The position numbers and the translations under genes were made by a program. DNA of 64,000 bases, from positions 1 to 64,000 of the forward strand of contig JAGVSM010004217.1 of NCBI GenBank assembly GCA_022494885.1, written 5' to 3'. The notes below the pieces were generated by a model. It was given only the letters and a program-made list of their open reading frames with translations, did not search any database and was not told where the DNA came from. Below are positions 57,855 through 64,000 of this stretch, piece after piece; position 1 is the stretch's first letter; every line of letters starts with the position of its first letter. The DNA comes from Micrasema longulum (taxonomy: Eukaryota > Arthropoda > Insecta > Trichoptera > Brachycentridae).

Positions 57855-58565
57855 AATAACATATTACAACAGAGATGAAGAACATTTTAGAGAAGGTAAT
57901 ATAGATGTCTAGGCATCTATAGGGCTTTTGACCTGTCATTGGCTGGTTTAAGTGGCCACTTTACACACTTAGTACCATTCAGCATTCTGCCCATATTTAA
58001 ACATATATATCCCTTCAATTCTTTCATCCGTTGATGTTTAGGAACTTGAAGAGCTGAAACCTTACCGTCTATAAAATGTTCTTCATCTCTGTTGTAATAT
58101 GTTGATATTAACAGCTCCTCAGGGAGTTGAATCCAGTCCTTGTCTACAAAAATTTGTAAAAACTCAAAATATTGTAGATAAATCCACCTGGTCCATGAAA
58201 TACAATAGAAATTGAAAAAAAAAAAAAATTCGGCGTTGCCTAGACTGTAGGTGAAATAATTCAATTACACGAATCTCACCCGCATAACTAATGGTTTCAG
58301 TTCTTCAACTTCGCAAACATTAACAGATAAAATAATTGAAGGAATATAGATGTTTAAATATGAGTAGAATGGTAAATGTTACACAGTGTGTAATGTTGCC
58401 ACTTAAACCAGCCAATGACATGTCATAAGCCCTGTAGATGCCTAGACTTCTATATTACCTTATCTAAAATGTTCTTCATCTCTATTGTAATATGTCAATA
58501 TTAACAGCTCCCCAGGGAGTTGAATCCAGTCCTTGTCTACAAAAATTCGGACAAACTCAAAATAT
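57855..58565. repeat. Family A inverted pair
   Basis: An F-orientation part (57855-58065: attacaacagagatgaagaa ... cacttt) is followed at 58070 by an R-orientation unit (aaaatgttcttcatctctgt ... acaaactcaaaatatta). The two share the ends acatattacaacagagat and its complement. The R part holds one full unit plus more. Confidence 0.7.
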
Positions 58566-60194
58566 TATATTTTAAGTACTTACATTTTTCCTTCTTTGCA
58601 CGACTGTTTTAATGCACTTCATTAAATGTTGAATATTTATATTAAATGTCGAGTAACATTAATTAGAAAATTACATGTTTTTTTTAGTTCTTAAACATAA
58701 AATCACCACCAGTTACAGAAATAAAGAAAAATAACCATACAAAAACATATAATTTACAATTCGGAGATACATCACACCTTTTTTTAGTAAAGAGCGGCGA
58801 CTTTTGGTTCATTGGTATAAAGTTCCGAGGCCAACTAATTTAGTATTAGATATCCGAAACTCATAAAATGATTGACTGATAATTACTGTCTCTTTTTATT
58901 TTATTAAAATTATATGTGTGTCTCGCTCAGTAATCTCATTAGATTATATATCTTTCTCTCAAATGAATGTTTTATATATTTGCCCTAAGAGTACTCGAGG
59001 TTTTGTTATTTTCTGAGATTATGGTGGACAAAATATTTAATTTAAAATTATCTAATAAGCCTAAAAATATAAAATACTTTTTTTCTGGTGCGGAAAAGAT
59101 CACCTAAAGATTACAAAAAAATCGTTGTGATATTCAAAGTACTTGACAAGATATCAATGAATTAAGTGCAACTTGCAACGCCAGTTACATCATAGGAACG
59201 GGCGGGTTAAGTACTAAAAGCATACGTATTTTTTACACAAAATTTATTGAAATCAATTTTAAAAGATGACTGTAACAAAAATAATTTGTCTGCAAATTGA
59301 TCGACCATCCATTGTATTCAACAGATCTAGCCCTGTGCGATTTTTCCTCTTCCTACACCTAAATAATGGTCTGGAGGACGCCATTTTCTAACAAGCGATG
59401 AGGTGACCATCGAACCTTCACACGATTATTATAAAGAGCTCAAGCAAAATCATTTTTCCAAAGGGATGAAGAAGAAGGAAAGTCATCTAGAAATGTGTAT
59501 TGCCCTAAAAGAGGACTGTGTTGAAAAATAATGTGCGTTTTCTCATTAAGGCTAGCTTGCCGTCAACCCTTCGTACATGATTTTAATTGGTGTTTGGATA
59601 AAATTAATTTTCTTGAAAAAGGACATTCACTTATAAAATGATATTTTATACGGGTCAATGAAAATACGCTTAATTTTCTAATTTACCTGGAGAGTATCTT
59701 CGCTCCTTTAGACCTTTTAACCTGTTCTAAAAATAGGTTAACTTTAATACTCCCGCGAAATGTCTCTTTCTGCTTTATACATTTAATGAGCAGCTAACAT
59801 AGATCTCAATTAGCCGCGCGACGCAAACAAGAGAAAAACGGATTTTTCATTAATTCGAAACAAAAGACTCGCCTTTGTGCTATTCCGAATTTAAAAGTGA
59901 GAAATCCCATTTTGTTCTTTCTCCGTAAGCCAAAAGCTCGGCTTGTTAAATAAACTTACCGGGAAAAGTATCATAAATCACTTGTCACAAGCCGCAATGA
60001 ATTAGACAAGAGATGACTTAGCCTCTTTTCAAGCCAAACTCACCGGTTATTTCTCTAACTAGATTAGGCTAAAGTTCGCACATGGGTTTATTTACATAGA
60101 TTTGAATGTAAAATTTCTAATTCACATCTGAAAAAATAGTGACATTGAAAAATATCCAAACATAATAAAATGTATTAAATGTGAGTAAATAATT
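58566..60194. other. Intron 2 sequence with a mariner end
   Basis: Only the mariner fragment at 59290-59540 is recognised. No exon candidate. Confidence 0.4.
59290..59540 (+). mobile_element. mariner transposase 3' fragment
   Basis: Diverged pieces of the last part of a mariner transposase are seen: HPLYSTDLALCDF (for HPPYSPDLAPSDY), then, in other frames, ELKQNHFSKGMKKKESHL and a CIALKEDCVEK ending with a stop. It may be the missing end of another decayed copy. Confidence 0.65.
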
Positions 60195-60345
60195 GTATAC
60201 ACGCGTTTTTTTTTTTTTAATATTTTTTTTATTTAAATAGTATAATTATGCATTTTTACATTTTTTTCAGAATTTGAATTGTTATATTTTTACTTAAACT
60301 AAAATCCCACCAAGCCATTTCTGTAGCTTGTTGGTTTCAAGGCCA
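60195..60345 (+). repeat. Internal Helitron fragment
   Basis: The sequence with cccaccaagccatttctgta and gcttgttgg matches the interior of the 52.3-53.0 kb Helitron (52740-52870), including the T tract and the flanking ttttacttaaactaaaa. The ends are missing. Confidence 0.55.
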
Positions 60346-60617
60346 GATCGCGAAACTTGATGAAAAAGGTCATTATTATAATTTGAAAATGGATTCAACC
60401 CTTAATATATAGAACTAGCATCCCATCCAAAAAACCCCAACCCCTCCCCAATCTAGTTTAGGGAAGTCCCTAGTCATGCGTATCGCTTCGTTGGCGTAGG
60501 TCAAATACGATTTTTTTTTATTGAAAAAATACCATTTGAAAAAAATCAGTAGATTTTTATGGTCTTAAGATTTCGCGGTATGGGCTATGAAAACCGTTCA
60601 TAATCACTTGCCAACTT

Positions 60618-60668
60618 ATCTTTGTCTACTACTTTCAAGACGTGCTCGTCTCTTTGTCAGGACACTTG
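60618..60668 (-). ncRNA. Decayed PLE hammerhead copy
   Basis: Minus-strand order: GTGTC, CTGACAA (G8 lost), A, GAGACG with loop AGCA and CGTCTT, GAAA, GTAGTA, GACAA. It has the same flanking text as the other three copies, with gttggcaagtg downstream. The core mutation should abolish cleavage. Confidence 0.55.
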
Positions 60669-60944
60669 TAATAACATGCTTGTTCCATCAGATTTCTGGT
60701 AAGTAAAATCAGTGCACGTTGCTGTTCATAGGACAAAAAAACGGGTATATTAAATATTTATGTGATGAAAAAAAATGTAATACGTAAGAATAAGTTCTGA
60801 GAATGAATTTATTTCCGTAAAACAGGTTTAATAGTTTTTTAGTATCACTGACAATATACATGTATGGTATACTTTAAACAAAAGAATTTTACAATTTACA
60901 ACATTAAAGTTTATATGCGCGTATTAAAGTGAGTACTCTTTATT

Positions 60945-61412
60945 CGGGGATAAATGGAGTCAATGTTAAAAATCTCAAGTCTACAAAAACGTAGAAATAA
61001 CATTGACTCCATATTTAATTTTAATTTACTGAATGACTCCATTGATGTACCATCGTTACTGAAACAAGTGGCATTCAATGTTCTAATCCACCGGTTGCGA
61101 AATAATAATGTGCTGTTCCTTGATCAACACAGCACAAACTATGGCATGCATGCACCGATGTCCCTATTGTGTCGTATTGTAAACTCAAGACAATATCTGG
61201 ACTTTTTGGTTTAAGTCTTTATAGATTTTAACAATCACTAGGATAGACCAGATCTTGTCTTGAGGTAGTAATTATTATTATTTTTTGTCCTAATTTCAAT
61301 TTTATTTAGTTGTGTTTTATTTTATGAGTACCTGTATTTATTATTAGAAATTGCATTAACCATCGTTAGAATGAACTGTATAAGTTCGTTAAATAAATAA
61401 ATAAAAAACGTA
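60945..61412 (+). mobile_element. LINE 3' end (family J)
   Basis: An open 86-codon frame (60954-61214) contains NLLNDSIDVPSLLKQVAFNV and TNYGMHAPMSLLCRIVNSRQ, the C-terminal block of a Jockey/CR1-like LINE. UTR and AAATAAATAAATAAAA tail follow. A perfect 15-bp inverted repeat ATGGAGTCAATGTTA (60954-60968) and its complement (60998-61012) mark the 5' truncated end. Confidence 0.65.
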
Positions 61413-62439
61413 ATAATTAAAAACTCCATAAACGAATTTTCTAAGTGAAAACACTGCATCGATACAATAAAATGCCATATTTGTACAGAATGACAATAAC
61501 TTAGTACTTTATGGCCAGCAATCTCGATTGGGGAAAATAGACTTAAAATAGAAGTCATGAATTTCAATTCCGAAATATTCCTTCCAATATGAATGCAACG
61601 TTGCATTTATGAGGCAATGAAACGTTTTAATGGCAAAATCGTATATGTCCAATATCACAGCGAAAACGTACCACAGTGCGCTGGAGGCTCATCGTAAAAA
61701 AGTCACATGATTTCTAAGCACGGGAAATATGCTTGAATACAAATGGTTGGAATTGAGGGTGAGGGGCCGCGTGCAAGTCGTTTGCGGGATTTTGCTGTGT
61801 CTCAACCTATTGTAACGATGGGGCATGAATGGACTAGACGACAGAGTAAAATCGTTATTGGACCCAAACCATATTTCACAAATTCCGGAAATGTTCTGAT
61901 AATTTATTGCTCAAGTAAATTACACTTCTCCGCAATGCTCAATACAATACAATGACAGCATTATGCAGCAGAGTGTACACATTATTTCTGGACGATACAT
62001 AAGTTTAATGTTTAAGTTTATTTATGCTTGAAGTCCTATGATCGATTCCTGGTAGAATGGAAGTGAAATATTTTGTTTTATATTACAAATACAATTAATA
62101 ATCGTTTCACGCTAAATAAAGGCGCGTCGTGTCTGTGGACGTTCACTTTCTTCCAGTTGCTGCCCTTGGATGGACAGAATAATGGAAAGGTGCCAAGTAT
62201 TGCATATATTTTTTTATTTAATATTAAAAAAGTAAATGAACTGAACAAATAAAAAAATGAATTAAAACTTAGTAAAAAATAAAGTAAATAATATAAATAG
62301 AATAAATAACATAAATAGATTAAATAAAATAAAAAAACAAAATAATAAAAATAAATAAGTCAAATAAATTAAATAAATAAAAGAAACAAAAGAAATAAAA
62401 TAAAGGTAAAAGAAGAAGTATCAAAATTAGAAAATTGAT
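61413..62439. other. Intron 2 sequence, nothing recognised
   Basis: An ORF at 61743-61955 has no recognisable family. From 62220 the sequence is AAATAA-rich low complexity. Confidence 0.4.
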
Positions 62440-62780
62440 TTCAGGCGTTGCTTTCTGGGTGATTTCCTTCAGCCGGGTGAATCTTACCCACCTGGGTTTT
62501 AGCTCCTTTAGTTTACAAAAGTCGACATATGTAAGAGTTTAGAAATTGTGGATGTTTAAACATGAACAGAATGGTGAGTGTTACACAATGTTCAAAATGG
62601 CAACTTAAACCAGCCAATGACAGATCATTAACCCTGTAAATGCCTAGAATTTCATACTCCCTTCTCAAAAAAGGTTTTCCCTCTCTGTTGCAACAAATTT
62701 AGATCGGAATAACTCCCTAGGGAGAAAATCCAGCCTGTCTGTTAACTTTGGACATACTCAAAACATTTATGGATAAAGCA
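62440..62780 (+). repeat. Dispersed repeat family A, R orientation
   Basis: It starts ttcaggcgttgctttctggg, with gggtgaatcttacccacc, then gaatggtgagtgttacacaa and aaaccagccaatgacagatc. It ends ggacatactcaaaacatt. It is a long but diverged unit. Confidence 0.65.
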
Positions 62781-62936
62781 TTAACGCTTCTAATTTTTTT
62801 CTATTGATTAGATTAGAAATTTTAAGGGCTTAAAAAATGCCTAGCGCAAATCTCATAACTTTAAGAAAAACCGCGCGTTAATCGGTCCAGTAGCCATTTA
62901 GTCAATCGAATATTGCCTCGTGTATATGTATATGTT

Positions 62937-63271
62937 TATTTATTTATTTTTTATCATATTATATTACATAGACAAAATTAAAATTTATACAAAGTTCCTT
63001 TGACTGCCTAACTTGGGTTATTCACTCCGTTCTAAGACAGTAAAAAAAATATACAAAAAAATATACATCAACATATAGAAACAGTTATAAAAATAGAGGA
63101 AAAAGTGAAAACAAAGTAAAAAATTAAATAAAATATAGAAAAAAGTGTAGTAAAAAGATAGTAAAAATGTAGTAAAAAAACGAAGCAAAAACATAGTAAA
63201 AAACATTAAAAATATATAAATATGTGTAAAAAAATATTTCAAAACTCAGTAAAATGTGAAATATAAAATGT
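62937..63271. other. Low-complexity AAAAATA-rich tract, possibly a LINE tail
   Basis: It starts TTTATTTATTTATTTTTTA and holds many ataGTAAAAAA-like words. The SINE at 63279 is inserted into it, and the same words continue after it (63560-63660). Confidence 0.4.
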
Positions 63272-63278
63272 AAAATGT

Positions 63279-63545
63279 CGGCCTCCTGGTGTAATGGACA
63301 GCGCGTTAGGCTGCCATGCAAGAGGTCTCGGGTTCGATTCCCGACATGGTTGATATGAAATATTAATTTGACAGGGGTTTAACACTAGAATATTTCATAG
63401 TACCTGGACTGGTACCTGAAGCGTAGGACTGATCATCTTGCCTTCATGTAACAAAAATGATCAAGATACGCTGCGATTGGTGTACCAATGCAGTGCCCTA
63501 TGCACCATCAGGTGCGGAAAGGGAATGATGATGATGATGATGTTG
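63279..63545 (+). mobile_element. tRNA-derived SINE (family 1), full length
   Basis: The head CGGCCTCCTGGTGTAATGGA contains an A box and GGGTTCGATTCCC is a B box of RNA polymerase III. The body contains gtgcagaa-like text (ccatcaggtgcggaaagg) and a (GAT)n tail. AAAATGT flanks both sides (63272-63278 and 63546-63552) as target duplication. Partial copies lie at 6619, 14651, 37690 and 46947. Confidence 0.85.
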
Positions 63546-63658
63546 AAAATGTGAAATAAAAACAGAATACGTAGTAAAAAACATATTTAAAGTCATAGTA
63601 AAAAATAAATGTATGTGTATAGCAAAAAGCATATTTTTAAAAGCATAGCAAAATACCA

Positions 63659-63740
63659 ATCAAAATATTGTCAATTAAGCCAACAAGTTCAATCTTTATA
63701 TAAAGATTGAACTAGTTGGCTTAGTTATGAATATTTTGAT
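63659..63740. repeat. 82-bp near-perfect palindrome
   Basis: ATCAAAATATT pairs with AATATTTTGAT. Inside, AAGCCAAC, AGTTCAATCTTTATA and their complements pair up to the centre TATATA, with only a few mismatches. It may be a tiny MITE or a hairpin. No coding. Confidence 0.75.
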
Positions 63741-63774
63741 AAAGTTCAAATGATTGTAGAAAAACAGGATTTAA

Positions 63775-63935
63775 AAGACTAAAGCTGGAGTGGCCGCTTT
63801 ATACCAGCCTATGACAGGTTATAAGCCCAGTAAATGCTTAGACTTCCATATATCCTTCTCCAAAATAATATTCTCCATCTCTGTTGTAATATGTTAATCT
63901 TAACAAGAGTTTGATTGCAACAGAGATGGGACATC
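63775..63935 (+). repeat. Dispersed repeat family A, R then short F
   Basis: It shows gtggccgctttataccagcc, tatgacaggttataagccca and tagacttccatatatccttc, then ctctgttgtaatatgttaat. A short inverted piece (attgcaacagagatggg) follows. Confidence 0.6.
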
Positions 63936-64000
63936 ACTCGTAGTATTAAGTAATTTTTAATCCCAGTTCTGCGTATTTCTAATAAAGACAGATGAAGGGA

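Noticed and set aside
61743..61955. ORF of 70 codons as a gene
   Set aside because: No family features, no splice signals and no second copy. Length is expected by chance in 64 kb.
63018..63321. Hydrophobic minus-strand ORFs as membrane proteins
   Set aside because: They are translations of an AAAAATA-type low-complexity tract and of the SINE inserted into it.
32606..64000. Search for nAChR exon 2 on the minus strand
   Set aside because: I looked for a segment coding for DAKRLYDDLL-like or LRLSQLI-like sequence ending at a donor and saw none; exon 2 probably lies outside the window, though I may have missed a diverged one.
1..64000. CRISPR array, operon or prokaryotic signals
   Set aside because: No regularly spaced direct repeats of that type; splice sites, SINEs and LINEs show that this is insect nuclear DNA.

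Overview
The window is AT-rich genomic DNA from an insect. No prokaryotic features are present. Its only recognisable host gene is a nicotinic acetylcholine receptor alpha subunit on the minus strand, read right to left. Two spliced exons are visible: exon 3 (45 bp, 32561-32605) and exon 4 (110 bp, 18237-18346). Both have proper splice sites, the classic exon sizes of this family, and peptides closest to the insect alpha1 type. Intron 3 is 14,214 bp. Exon 5 was not found to the left and exon 2 was not found to the right, so introns 4 and 2 probably run past the window edges. I cannot fix the insect order from the sequence.

Almost everything else is intronic transposable-element debris. Non-LTR retrotransposons dominate, with about 25 fragments: RTE-like, Jockey/CR1-like, zinc-knuckle types and L2-like tails. 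The best preserved lies at 27090-28660 and is broken only by two single-base frameshifts. At least four tRNA-derived SINE families are present, including one full-length copy with a target duplication (63279-63545) and a head-to-tail SINE cluster at 32740-33363. DNA elements include mariner fossils (31.4, 33.7, 54.7 and 59.3 kb), a Helitron with both ends (52260-53017), a TIR element nested inside a second TIR element (18588-19765), a GC-rich foldback (50717-50939) and small MITEs. One dispersed family of roughly 390 bp, which I do not recognise, occurs at least twelve times, sometimes in tandem and sometimes inverted.

The most interesting structure is at 16757-17951. Two 5'-truncated Penelope-like element (PLE) 3' ends lie in inverted orientation, each with a GIY-YIG endonuclease remnant followed by a hammerhead-ribozyme motif. 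The left copy keeps a complete hammerhead core: CTGATGA, a 6-bp stem II, GAAA and a GTA cleavage site. Three further decayed copies of the motif lie at 17.86, 38.95 and 60.64 kb. A second inverted repeat at 14807-15091 carries a related GAAACGCGTC motif.

Layout: 0.2-11.5 kb, LINE remnants with a 136-bp minisatellite at 5.9-6.4 kb. 11.8-18 kb, MITE, composite repeat with a C-type-lectin-like fragment, two inverted-repeat elements. 18.2 kb, exon 4. 18.6-32.5 kb, nested TIR elements and LINEs within intron 3. 32.6 kb, exon 3. 32.7-64 kb, intron 2 with SINEs, mariners, a Helitron, many copies of the unclassified dispersed repeat and a possible solo LTR.
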